Assembly: GCF_003121485.1 (NCBI RefSeq)
Contig: NZ_QAVX01000002.1
Location: forward strand, 338,454 to 402,453
DNA length: 64,000 bases
Direction of reading: 5' to 3'
Origin: Dyella sp. C11
Lineage (GTDB): Bacteria > Pseudomonadota > Gammaproteobacteria > Xanthomonadales > Rhodanobacteraceae
Under the pieces are notes generated by a model that saw only the letters and a list, made by a program, of their open reading frames with translations, was not told the DNA's origin and did no database searches. The stretch's first letter is position 1. Each line of letters begins with the position of its first letter. The position numbers and the translations under genes are program-made. Shown here in pieces: positions 26,471 through 34,043 of this stretch.

Positions 26471-28099
26471 ATGACGGCCCAGCTGAGGGGAAGCAGTTTG
26501 ACGTACGACACCATCATCGTAGGCGCCGGGTCCGCCGGCTGCGTGCTCGCCAACCGGCTCAGCGCCAGCGGTCAACGCGTGCTGTTGCTGGAAGCGGGTC
26601 CATCCGACTGGCATCCGCTTATCCACATGCCGGCAGGCATTGCGCGCCTGGCCAACAATCGTCGGCTCAACTGGAATTACCGCACGGAGCCCCAGGCGCA
26701 GTTGCATGGGCGCAGCCTGTGGTGGCCGCGTGGAAAGACGCTGGGCGGCTCCAGTTCCATCAATGCCATGTGCTACATCCGCGGCGTGCCCGGTGATTAC
26801 GATCGCTGGGCGCAAGCCACGGGCGACGCACGCTGGTCATGGGCGCAGGTGTTGCCCTGGTTCCTGCGCAGCGAGGACAACACCCGCGGCGCCAGCACGC
26901 TGCATGGCAGCGGCGGTCCACTCGGCGTGAGCGATCTGCGCTACTGCAATCCGCTGTCCCAGCTGTTCATCGACAGTGCGGCGAGCGCAGGCTTTGCGCG
27001 CAACGACGACTTCAACGGATCGACGCAGGATGGCTTCGGCTTCTACCAGGTCACCCAGCGCAACGGGCAGCGCTGCTCCACCGCGGCTGCCTATCTGCGA
27101 CCCGTGCGGGAACGTTCGAACCTGGAGGTGCGTACCGGTGCGCTGGTGGCGCGCGTGGTGATCGCCCAGGGCCGCGCTGTCGGCGTGCAGCTGCATGGCC
27201 ATCGTGACGTCATCGAAGCGGGCGAAGTGATCCTGGCGGGCGGTGCGGTGAACACGCCGCAGCTGCTGATGCTGTCGGGCGTCGGGCCCGCCGATCACCT
27301 GCGCGACCACGGCATCGCCGTCCACGCCGACCACCCCGACGTGGGCGGCAACCTGCAGGATCACCTGGACATCTGCACGCTCGATGGCAGCACGCAGAAG
27401 ATCACCTACGACCACCTCAACGAACTCGCCGCCGGCTGGCGCTTCCTGCGGCATCGCGATGGTCCGGGCACGTCCAACGTGGCCGAGGCCGGCGGATTCG
27501 TCCGCAGCCGCCTGGCAACCGACGAGCGCTGCGACCTGCAGTTCCATTTCGTTCCAGCGTTGCTCGACGATCACGGGAAGCACCGCCTGCCGGGCTACGG
27601 ATACACGGTGCATGCGTGCTATCTGCACCCGCGTAGCCGCGGTCGTCTTCGATTGCGCTCGACCGATCCCGCCGAGCCCATCGCCATCCACGCCAACTAC
27701 CTGGGTGACGAGGACGGCCACGACCTCAAGCGGATGATCGAAGGCGCACGCCTGTCGCGCGAACTGCTTTCCCAGGCGGCCTTCGATGCCTACCGCGGCA
27801 AACCCGTGTTTCCCGAACAGGCAATCAGCAGCGACGCCGAGTACACCGACTTCATCCGGCGCAAGGCAGAGACGATCTATCACCCCGTCGGCACCTGCCG
27901 CATGGGCAGCGACGCCCAGGCGCCGGTCGACAGCGAACTGCGTGTACGCGGCGTGGAAAATTTGCGCGTGGTGGATGCTTCGGTGATGCCCAGCCTGCCC
28001 AGCGGCAACACCAACGCGCCGGTGATCATGATTGCCGAGCGGGCCAGCGCGCTGATCCTGAATGAAACCCCAGCCCCGGTTGCGCTGTCACAGGCTTAA
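26471..28099 (+). CDS. GMC family FAD-dependent oxidoreductase (choline/alcohol dehydrogenase-like)
   Basis: A 542-residue GMC oxidoreductase. The FAD dinucleotide motif is IIVGAGSAGCVLANRLS near residue 15. GMC signature 1 is RGKTLGGSSSINAMCYIRG near residue 82, and signature 2 is GAVNTPQLLMLSGVGP near residue 258. The active-site pair sits in YHPVGTCRMG (His near 475) and SGNTNAPVIMIAE (Asn near 518). Length and motifs match BetA-like dehydrogenases of alcohols and choline, but there is no betB or betI nearby, so the substrate is open. A TTG at 26498 has a better ribosome site (GAGGGG, seven bases away) than the ATG used here and is a real alternative start. Confidence 0.9.
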   Translation: MTAQLRGSSLTYDTIIVGAGSAGCVLANRLSASGQRVLLLEAGPSDWHPLIHMPAGIARLANNRRLNWNYRTEPQAQLHGRSLWWPRGKTLGGSSSINAMCYIRGVPGDYDRWAQATGDARWSWAQVLPWFLRSEDNTRGASTLHGSGGPLGVSDLRYCNPLSQLFIDSAASAGFARNDDFNGSTQDGFGFYQVTQRNGQRCSTAAAYLRPVRERSNLEVRTGALVARVVIAQGRAVGVQLHGHRDVIEAGEVILAGGAVNTPQLLMLSGVGPADHLRDHGIAVHADHPDVGGNLQDHLDICTLDGSTQKITYDHLNELAAGWRFLRHRDGPGTSNVAEAGGFVRSRLATDERCDLQFHFVPALLDDHGKHRLPGYGYTVHACYLHPRSRGRLRLRSTDPAEPIAIHANYLGDEDGHDLKRMIEGARLSRELLSQAAFDAYRGKPVFPEQAISSDAEYTDFIRRKAETIYHPVGTCRMGSDAQAPVDSELRVRGVENLRVVDASVMPSLPSGNTNAPVIMIAERASALILNETPAPVALSQA

Positions 28100-28251
28100 C
28101 GTCCATCCGCCGTACGAACAGCGGATTTTCCCGCGCCCCTGCGCTACGCTCCGCCGGTCGTCATGGATGGACCGGCTCGCATTACTCAGGCCTGGCTCTT
28201 CCCGAGCTGTTTTCCCGCCCGCTTCTGGGGCGCCCAACGCACTCGAACCCC

Positions 28252-29550
28252 ATGATGTTTCGCACGCTCCCCATGCTCATCGCCGCCGCACTCGCCCTGA
28301 CCGGGTTGCCTGCTGCCGCGCGCGCGCCCGCGTCTCCCGCCGCAGCGCCGCCCGTAGCGCTGCAAGGCGTGCCCGCCGATCGCATGAAGGACACGCTGGC
28401 GTCCTATCAGCAGTGGCTCGCACGCGTGGACCAGCGCAACGTGGTCGCTGGCCTGGCCACTGCCGTGGTCGCCGACAACAAGGTCGTGTTCGAGGACACC
28501 ATCGGCTATGCCGACGCCAGCACGCGCGAACCCGTCACGCCCGAAACAGTGTTTCGCCTGGCCTCGCTTTCCAAGGCGTTCGCCACCGCGCTCACCGGCG
28601 TGCTGGTGGATGAAGGCAAGCTATCGTGGGATACGAAGCTCGCCGCCGTGCTCCCGTTCTTCCATCTCAAGAGCGACAACGCGGCGCAGCAGGCCACGGT
28701 ACGCGACATCCTTGGCCAACGCGTCGGCCTGCCCAAGAACACCTACGACAGCATGCTGGAAGAGAACGTGCCCTACGAAGAGCTGGTGCGCCGGCTCGAC
28801 GAGGTCACCCTCACCTGCGACGTGGGGCAGTGCTATGGCTACCAGAACATCGCCTTCAGCCTGATCGGCGATGTGGTCTATGCGCAGACGGGCGACTTCT
28901 TCACGCGCCAGGTCGACAAGAACATTTTCTTCCCGCTGGGCATGAAGACCGCCAGCTACGGACGCGAAGGACTGGAGGCGAGCAAGAGCTGGGCGCGCCC
29001 GCATCGTCCCGGCAGCAACGGCTGGATTCCGTTTGAACCCAAGGAAGCCTATTACCGCGTGGCGCCGGCGGCCGGTGTCAACGCGAGCCTCAAGGACATG
29101 GAGCAGTGGTTGATCGCCCAGATGGGTGGCCGTCCAGACGTCTTGCCGGCCTCCCTGCTGACCACGCTGCACACGCCTGAGGTAGCCACCCCCATCGAGA
29201 TGCATTCGGCGCCCTGGCGCCGTGCACGCCTGGAGGATGCCTCGTATGCGCTGGGCTGGCGCGTGTTCGACTACGAAGGCGAAACGATGATCTTCCATGC
29301 CGGCGCCGTGGAGGGCTACCGCACCATGATCGGTTTCCTGCCGAAGTACCACGTCGGCCTGGTGATGATGTGGAACTCCGCCGACCCGCTGCCCGCCGGC
29401 CTGCTGCCGATGGTGTTCGACAGCCTGCTCGGCCTGCCCCACGTGGACTGGGCCGGCATCGAAAGCGATGCACCGCCGGTCACAGCGCCCAAGGGAAAGC
29501 CACACCGGAAAGGCAGGAACGCGGCGACGGCGCGCAACAGCGGCGGCTGA
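28252..29550 (+). CDS. Exported serine hydrolase, class C beta-lactamase / DD-peptidase fold
   Basis: A 432-residue protein with a signal peptide (MMFRTLPMLIAAALALTGLPAAARA) and a beta-lactamase/transpeptidase-like domain. The catalytic SxxK motif is Ser105-Leu-Ser-Lys108, the YxN motif is in CYGYQNIAFSLIGD near residue 200, and the third motif is HAGAVEGYRT near residue 346. The family includes AmpC, EstB-type esterases and peptidases, and many members do not hydrolyse beta-lactams. The C-terminal tail is basic (KGKPHRKGRNAATARNS) and unlikely to be part of the fold. No ampR or peptidoglycan-recycling gene is adjacent, so a resistance role should not be assumed. Confidence 0.87.
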   Translation: MMFRTLPMLIAAALALTGLPAAARAPASPAAAPPVALQGVPADRMKDTLASYQQWLARVDQRNVVAGLATAVVADNKVVFEDTIGYADASTREPVTPETVFRLASLSKAFATALTGVLVDEGKLSWDTKLAAVLPFFHLKSDNAAQQATVRDILGQRVGLPKNTYDSMLEENVPYEELVRRLDEVTLTCDVGQCYGYQNIAFSLIGDVVYAQTGDFFTRQVDKNIFFPLGMKTASYGREGLEASKSWARPHRPGSNGWIPFEPKEAYYRVAPAAGVNASLKDMEQWLIAQMGGRPDVLPASLLTTLHTPEVATPIEMHSAPWRRARLEDASYALGWRVFDYEGETMIFHAGAVEGYRTMIGFLPKYHVGLVMMWNSADPLPAGLLPMVFDSLLGLPHVDWAGIESDAPPVTAPKGKPHRKGRNAATARNSGG

Positions 29551-29572
29551 CCACCCTGCATCCGTTCCCATG

Positions 29573-29608
29573 AAAAAAGCGCCGCATGTTTCCATGCGGC
29601 GCTTTTTT
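29573..29608. terminator. Bidirectional terminator between convergent genes
   Basis: A perfect inverted repeat with arms AAAAAAGCGCCGCATG and CATGCGGCGCTTTTTT and a four-base loop. It can serve both the serine hydrolase and the TonB-like gene. Confidence 0.93.
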
Positions 29609-29646
29609 AGTTGGTGGCCTTCCGCAGCTACGCGGAAGGCCGTACG

Positions 29647-30696
29647 TCAGTTGAGCTTGAACACGATGCGGCGCTTGTCCTGCGAAGGCACCGGGTTGCC
29701 ATCCTGCGTCGCCGGCTGGAATTTCCAGCGGCTCACGGCTTCGGTCGCAGCGCGATCGAACACGTGTCGCGGCTCGGCATCCACCACCTTCACATCGTCC
29801 ACCGTGCCTTCCGGCGTGATGGTAAAGGTCACTTCCACCCAGCCTTCCTGGTTGGCGCGCACGGCCGTGGTCGGGTAACGCGGCGGCACGTTGCGCAGGA
29901 GCACCGCCGGATGGGTGCCTGCAGCGTTTGCCGTCGACGCATTGCCAGTGCTCGCCGTGTTGGTGGCAGCCTGCTGGCGAGCGGCTTCCGTCGCCTGTTG
30001 CTGCTGGGCTGCGCGGGCCTGCGCCGCACGCTGGTCAGCCTGCGCCTTCTGCTGTGCTTCCGCGGCGACGCGGTCTGCATCGGCCTTGTCAGCCGCCGCC
30101 TTCTGCGCGGCTACCTGTTGCTGCGCCTGCCTCTCCTTGTCCGATGCCAGCTGCTGTTCGCGATCCTGCAGCTTGCGTTGGGCATCGAGCTTGGAACGCA
30201 GGATGGTCAGCGTGTAGTTGGCGGGGTCGGCTTTCGCCAGCAGATCGATCTGGCGCTGTGCTTCGTTGAAGTCGCGCTGGTTGATCGCCTGCTCGGCCAC
30301 GCTGGCACCCACCGGGAAGGTTTCACGCAGTGCGTCGGTGGCCACCTGGTTACCGGGCTGCTTCTCCAGCACTTCCAGGTAGAACTCGAAGGCGTTGTTG
30401 CCGGCCGGCGCCAGCAGGCGCTGCTCGTTCACGGCCTTGCGCGCTTCGGCGAGCAGCTGGTTCATGCTCATCGCGGCCACGTTGACCGGCGGCGGCGGTG
30501 CTTTTTCCGCACCTGCCTTTACCGGCGTGGACGGATGCGATCCGGCCTCGGAGTCGACCAGATCCTGGTGCGGCTTGATGATGAGGAACCACGACGCTGC
30601 GGCAAGAACGGCAACGACAGCAATGATGGCGATGGCGGCGGGCCGAATGGCCCCATGCGCGTGACGACGCGCATGATGTGTGTTTCGGGTACCCAT
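29647..30696 (-). CDS. TonB-family energy transducer-like protein
   Basis: A 349-residue protein with one N-terminal membrane anchor (IRPAAIAIIAVVAVLAAASWFLI, about 17-39). A helical, repeat-like periplasmic region (about 75-175, EQAINQRDFNEAQRQID) is followed by a long charged Gln/Ala/Lys coiled coil (about 175-255). The C-terminal TonB domain contains PPRYPTTAVRANQEGWVEVTFTITPEGTV and AVSRWKFQP. This order fits a TonB/TolA-like protein that spans the periplasm, but no exbB or exbD is adjacent. The start was placed at ATG 30696 because the frame upstream of it is arginine- and histidine-rich noise. It lies in a single-gene unit, ending at the bidirectional terminator. Confidence 0.83.
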   Translation of the reverse strand: MGTRNTHHARRHAHGAIRPAAIAIIAVVAVLAAASWFLIIKPHQDLVDSEAGSHPSTPVKAGAEKAPPPPVNVAAMSMNQLLAEARKAVNEQRLLAPAGNNAFEFYLEVLEKQPGNQVATDALRETFPVGASVAEQAINQRDFNEAQRQIDLLAKADPANYTLTILRSKLDAQRKLQDREQQLASDKERQAQQQVAAQKAAADKADADRVAAEAQQKAQADQRAAQARAAQQQQATEAARQQAATNTASTGNASTANAAGTHPAVLLRNVPPRYPTTAVRANQEGWVEVTFTITPEGTVDDVKVVDAEPRHVFDRAATEAVSRWKFQPATQDGNPVPSQDKRRIVFKLN

Positions 30697-31031
30697 GAGC
30701 TCTCTTCCCCCTGTGCATCCATGATGCGTCCACCCTCCCCGGGCGGCCGCGGCGCGGATGGGAGAAAGGTAACCGTAATGCAGCACTACGGCAAATCACT
30801 CAACGTGTCGGAGACGAACCGCACACCGCGCAGTGTCAGCCCACACACTCAATCGCTGACGCAGGGCCGTCGACGGTAGGAAATTTTCTTACTCCAAAAT
30901 TTCCGAACCCCGGAAACGAAGCGTCCCGGCAAGGGCCGGGACGAATCGCTCTTTCGAAGGACTCTCCCCACGCTGGGCACCGCGGGGAGAAAAGTCGTTC
31001 TTGCTTCTTATTAAGAGTAAAGCAGTAAAGC
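30697..31031. other. Intergenic region with two hairpins, no gene seen
   Basis: About 335 bases lie between the start of the TonB-like gene and the end of the MetJ-H1 gene (both minus strand). Two inverted repeats stand out: CGTCCCGG / CCGGGACG at 30925-30946, and CTCCCC / GGGGAG within 30965-30990. Neither has a T-run on the minus strand, though either could slow or end transcription from the MetJ-H1 gene. The rest should contain the promoter of the TonB-like gene. No RNA gene or plausible open frame was found. Confidence 0.4.
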
Positions 31032-31613
31032 TTACTTAGCCTTGGCAGCCTTGGCAGCCTTGGCCTTGGGAGCCTTAGCAGCCTTGGTCGCCTTGACGAC
31101 CTTGGCAGCAGCAGCCTTCTTCACGGTGCGCTTCTTAGCAGCCTTCTTCGCAACCTTCTTGGTCGCGACCTTCTTCACGGCAGCCTTCTTGGCAGCAGCC
31201 GGGCGCTTCTTAGCAACAGCCTTCTTGGCAACCTTCTTGGCGGCAGCCTTCTTGGCGGCCGGCTTGCGGGCGACCGGCTTCTTGGCAGCGGTCTTCTTAG
31301 CCGCGGTCTTCTTCACGGCGGCTTTCTTGGTCGCCTTCTTGGCGGCCTTCTTTGCAGTGGCTTTCTTGGCAGTGGCCATAGTTCGTCTCAGCTCCTCATC
31401 AGTTGGCAGTGGTTGCCCAGTAAAAGCGTGTAGGAACGCCTCAACCAGCAGATCGCTGTTCGTGGCGTGCCGAAGATTGTTCACCTGACGACGGGTGCGT
31501 TCGTCAGACAGAGGCCTCAGGATGTGCAAGGGAATCGAGACCGTGATCTTGCGTACTGCGCCGGCCTTTTCTCCGTGCTCGACATAAGGCTTGATGAATT
31601 TCGATGTTGCCAT
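31032..31613 (-). CDS. metJ: MetJ-type repressor domain fused to a histone-H1-like lysine/alanine tail
   Basis: A 193-residue protein in two parts. Residues 5-77 match the ribbon-helix-helix methionine repressor MetJ almost motif for motif: [20 protein letters not shown], then [17 protein letters not shown] and [13 protein letters not shown]. The beta-strand residues Lys22 and Thr24, which contact DNA bases in E. coli MetJ, are kept. So is the region that binds S-adenosylmethionine ([20 protein letters not shown]). The usual MetJ C-terminal helix is missing; in its place residues 79-193 are almost only Lys, Ala, Val, Thr and Pro in KKAAAKK-type repeats, like bacterial H1 homologues and AlgP. 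A MetJ role in met-gene repression is known for the family; what the tail adds is unknown. Met79 is a possible internal start. Confidence 0.88.
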   Translation of the reverse strand: MATSKFIKPYVEHGEKAGAVRKITVSIPLHILRPLSDERTRRQVNNLRHATNSDLLVEAFLHAFTGQPLPTDEELRRTMATAKKATAKKAAKKATKKAAVKKTAAKKTAAKKPVARKPAAKKAAAKKVAKKAVAKKRPAAAKKAAVKKVATKKVAKKAAKKRTVKKAAAAKVVKATKAAKAPKAKAAKAAKAK

Positions 31614-31641
31614 GGCACCCGTTCTCCGTGTTCCGATGCGA

Positions 31642-31670
31642 AAGCTATTCCTGAAGATTTCAGCTGTCAA
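31642..31670 (-). promoter_or_regulatory. Candidate promoter of the MetJ-H1 gene
   Basis: On the minus strand a perfect -35 box TTGACA (31670-31665) is followed after 17 bases by TAGCTT (31647-31642), a weak -10. GGAGA lies nine bases before the ATG at 31613. Prediction from sequence only. Confidence 0.45.
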
Positions 31671-31693
31671 TTGATTTTAACCATGAAATCAAT
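31670..31693. promoter_or_regulatory. Inverted repeat next to the MetJ-H1 promoter, possible operator
   Basis: ATTGATTT at 31670-31677 and AAATCAAT at 31686-31693 form a perfect 8-bp inverted repeat with an 8-bp spacer. It touches the outer edge of the predicted -35 box. It does not resemble the tandem AGACGTCT met box of enterobacteria. Confidence 0.4.
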
Positions 31694-32179
31694 CCGTTTC
31701 ATCCACCCTGGGGAGGGTCCAAACCCCCGTCACACAAGGCCTTTCAGGGGTTTTTGTGCATTTTCATTTGGACGTCCATACGCCCAGAATGAAATGCCTT
31801 TTCCATTATCTCGATAGCAATAAAACCGCTTAAAACAAGGTGTTTTGGTTTTATTAGCCAAAAATTTCCGTTCATCCGCGTCTCACAAGGCCAGACACAT
31901 CAATGACATGCGGAGGGGTGGCCGGACGCAGCCTCCAGGATGAACGAAACACGACTGAATTTATTTTTTCGGGACACCCGCCCGAACGACCGCTTCGGCC
32001 CTCCCCGACGACCGTCGAAGGCATCGAAGCGGGTCCGATCGCCGTACCGAGGTCGATGCGGAAGAACCTTCCGCTGGCCATCCATCCGCCTGGATGGCGA
32101 ATGAGGGAACACGAAAAACGTCGCCGCGTTCACCCCTGCGTTCGCCCTGTCGAAAGACGAAAATCGCCTGGACGTCACT
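31694..32179. other. Intergenic region upstream of the MetJ-H1 gene, no gene seen
   Basis: Nearly 500 bases lie between the MetJ-H1 promoter and the gcvH terminator. 31735-31875 is strikingly AT-rich for this genome. It contains a met-box-like GGACGTCC at 31770-31777 (six of eight bases match AGACGTCT) and an extended hairpin at 31819-31855. 31876-32179 is GC-rich and shows open frames on both strands, but none has a ribosome site or recognisable protein features. No SAM riboswitch consensus was recognised. Confidence 0.4.
31819..31855. repeat. AT-rich bipartite hairpin
   Basis: Outer arms AATAAAACC (31819-31827) and GGTTTTATT (31847-31855) are perfectly complementary. Inside them AAAAC (31832-31836) pairs with GTTTT (31842-31846) around a five-base loop, with a four-base bulge on the left side. 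There is no T-run, so it is not an obvious terminator. Confidence 0.5.
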
Positions 32180-32180
32180 C

Positions 32181-32214
32181 AAAAAAGACGCCGGCCGCTG
32201 CGGGCGGCCGGCGT
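32181..32214 (-). terminator. Rho-independent terminator after gcvH
   Basis: On the minus strand the stem GACGCCGGCC / GGCCGGCGTC, with a nine-base loop, is followed by six T residues shortly after the gcvH stop. Confidence 0.88.
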
Positions 32215-32237
32215 CGGGTAAAGCAAGCGGCAAATGC

Positions 32238-32633
32238 TTAGTGGTCTTCGTTCTCGACCAGGTCGGCATAGGCATCAGCGTCGAGCAGCTCGTTGAGCTC
32301 GCCGCGGTCGCTGGCACGAACCAGGAAGATCCAGCCATCGCCGAAGGCGTCTTCGTTGATGGTTTCGGGCTTGTCGTTCAACGTTTCGTTGACGGCAACG
32401 ATCTCGCCGGACACCGGGCTGTAGATGTCGGAAGCGGCCTTGACCGATTCGACCACGGCCACGCCGTGACCCGCCTGCACGCTCGCGCCGATCTCCGGCA
32501 GTTCGACGTAAACCAGGTCACCGAGCTGGCCCTGGGCATGGTCGGAGATGCCCACGCGAACCAGGCCATCGTCTTCGACGCGGGCCCACTCGTGGGACTT
32601 GAGGAATTTCAGATCGCCGGGAATCTCGCTCAT
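32238..32633 (-). CDS. gcvH: Glycine cleavage system H protein
   Basis: The H protein carries the lipoyl arm that shuttles the aminomethyl group between the P, T and L proteins of the glycine cleavage complex. It has 131 residues, the usual length. The lipoylated lysine is Lys65 within [19 protein letters not shown], the defining motif. The N-terminus ([22 protein letters not shown]) is standard. It lies about 100 bases downstream of gcvT on the same strand, and a strong terminator closes the unit. gcvP is not in the window. Confidence 0.97.
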   Translation of the reverse strand: MSEIPGDLKFLKSHEWARVEDDGLVRVGISDHAQGQLGDLVYVELPEIGASVQAGHGVAVVESVKAASDIYSPVSGEIVAVNETLNDKPETINEDAFGDGWIFLVRASDRGELNELLDADAYADLVENEDH

Positions 32634-32736
32634 GATCAGATCCAGTCGTTGATGTGGGTCGTGGATGGAGCGGCAATTCTATCCGCTTCAAAGGATGGGC
32701 AACACGGGCCTCGCCCGCGTGCGATGAAAGCTGAGG

Positions 32737-33837
32737 TCAGATGCCTTCGCAGGGCTGGCCGTCGCGCACGAAGGGATATTTGACCAGGCGCACGGGCACT
32801 TCCTTGCCGCGGATATCCACGCGCACGTCGCCCGCCTCGCCGGTGGGAATGCGTGCAAACGCCACGGCCTTGCCAAGGGTCGGCGCGAAGCTGCCGGAAA
32901 GGATTTCGCCGTTGCCGTTCGCGGTCAGCACGACCTGGCCGTGACGCAGCACGCCCTTGTCGTCGAGCACCAGGCCGACCATCACGCGCTTTACACCTTC
33001 CGCCTTCTGCGCCTCGAGCGCCTTGCGGCCGATGAAGTCACGGCCTTCGTCGAGTGCGATGGTCCAGCCGAGGTTGGCTTCCCACGGTGACACCGTGTCG
33101 TCCATGTCCTGGCCGTAGAGATTCATGCCCGCTTCCAGGCGCAGCGTGTCGCGCGCGCCCAGGCCGGCCGGCGCAACGCCCGCATCGGCGAGTGCCTGCC
33201 ACAGCGCCACGGCGTGTTCCTGCGGCACGATGATTTCGAAACCGTCTTCACCCGTGTAGCCCGTGCGCGCCACGAACAGCGGCATGCCATGCGGGCCCTG
33301 CGCAGCGGCGGCGGCGAACTTGCCGAGCTTCTTGATGCGCTCGTGATCAACCTCGGCCAGCAGGCCGATGACCTTGCTGCGGGCGTTGGGACCCTGCACG
33401 GCGATCATGGCGAAGTCGGGACGCTCCTTCACCTCGACACCGAAGGCCTTGGCCTGCTTTTCGATCCACGCAAGGTCTTTCTCGCGGGTGGCGGCATTCA
33501 CCACCAGGCGGAAGAACTCTTCGCCCAGGAAGTAGACGATCAGGTCGTCGATGACGCCGCCCTGCTCGTTGAGCATGCACGAGTACAGCGCCTTGCCCTG
33601 CACCTTCAGCTTGTCGACGCTGTTGGCGAGCAGGTGGCGCAGGAATTCGCGCGTGCGGGCGCCGTGCAGGTCCACCACGGTCATGTGCGACACGTCGAAC
33701 ATGCCGGCGTCGCGGCGAACGACATGGTGTTCCTCGATCTGCGAGCCGTAGTTGATCGGCATGTCCCAGCCGCCGAAATCGACCATGCGCGCGCCGAGCG
33801 CACGATGGGTTTCATTGAGTACGGTCTTCTCGGTCAT
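32737..33837 (-). CDS. gcvT: Glycine cleavage system T protein (aminomethyltransferase)
   Basis: GcvT transfers the methylene group from the H-protein-bound intermediate to tetrahydrofolate and releases ammonia. The 366-residue length matches the family (364 in E. coli). Recognisable regions are [39 protein letters not shown] at the N-terminus, the folate-binding stretch [13 protein letters not shown], and [22 protein letters not shown] promoter with a GATAAT -10 lies just upstream. I looked for a glycine riboswitch in the 200 bases before the gene and did not see one. Confidence 0.97.
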   Translation of the reverse strand: MTEKTVLNETHRALGARMVDFGGWDMPINYGSQIEEHHVVRRDAGMFDVSHMTVVDLHGARTREFLRHLLANSVDKLKVQGKALYSCMLNEQGGVIDDLIVYFLGEEFFRLVVNAATREKDLAWIEKQAKAFGVEVKERPDFAMIAVQGPNARSKVIGLLAEVDHERIKKLGKFAAAAAQGPHGMPLFVARTGYTGEDGFEIIVPQEHAVALWQALADAGVAPAGLGARDTLRLEAGMNLYGQDMDDTVSPWEANLGWTIALDEGRDFIGRKALEAQKAEGVKRVMVGLVLDDKGVLRHGQVVLTANGNGEILSGSFAPTLGKAVAFARIPTGEAGDVRVDIRGKEVPVRLVKYPFVRDGQPCEGI

Positions 33838-33863
33838 CGCAGTGGTGCCTTGGGGAAAGGACC

Positions 33864-33893
33864 ATTATCGCCGGCCGCGCCGATACATTCCAA
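33864..33893 (-). promoter_or_regulatory. Candidate promoter of gcvT-gcvH
   Basis: On the minus strand TTGGAA (33893-33888) and GATAAT (33869-33864) are separated by 18 bases. That would start the transcript roughly 20 bases before the gcvT ATG. Sequence-based prediction. Confidence 0.45.
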
Positions 33894-34043
33894 GCCAAGC
33901 GGAATGCGCACTTACCGTGCGTTGGCGTATCGCAACAGCATCGTGCGGCGCAGCATGTGCGAGGCGAGCGGGCTGTCTTGTCGCAAGGACGAATGCGCCG
34001 CCCCATGCTACCGGAGCGGCGCCTGATCGCCCGCGGTGAACGT

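Noticed and set aside
26471-28099. Choline dehydrogenase BetA
   Set aside because: GMC motifs fit, but betB and betI are absent, so the specific name is not supported.
28252-29550. AmpC-type resistance beta-lactamase
   Set aside because: The fold is shared with esterases and peptidases, there is no ampR beside it, and a basic C-terminal tail is atypical.
31614-32180. SAM riboswitch or hidden small gene upstream of the MetJ-H1 gene
   Set aside because: No SAM aptamer consensus was recognised, and the open frames in 31900-32180 have no ribosome site and no protein-like features.
33838-34043. Glycine riboswitch before gcvT
   Set aside because: Looked for the tandem aptamer pattern in the 200 bases upstream; the leader appears to be only about 20 bases after the predicted promoter and no aptamer core is seen.
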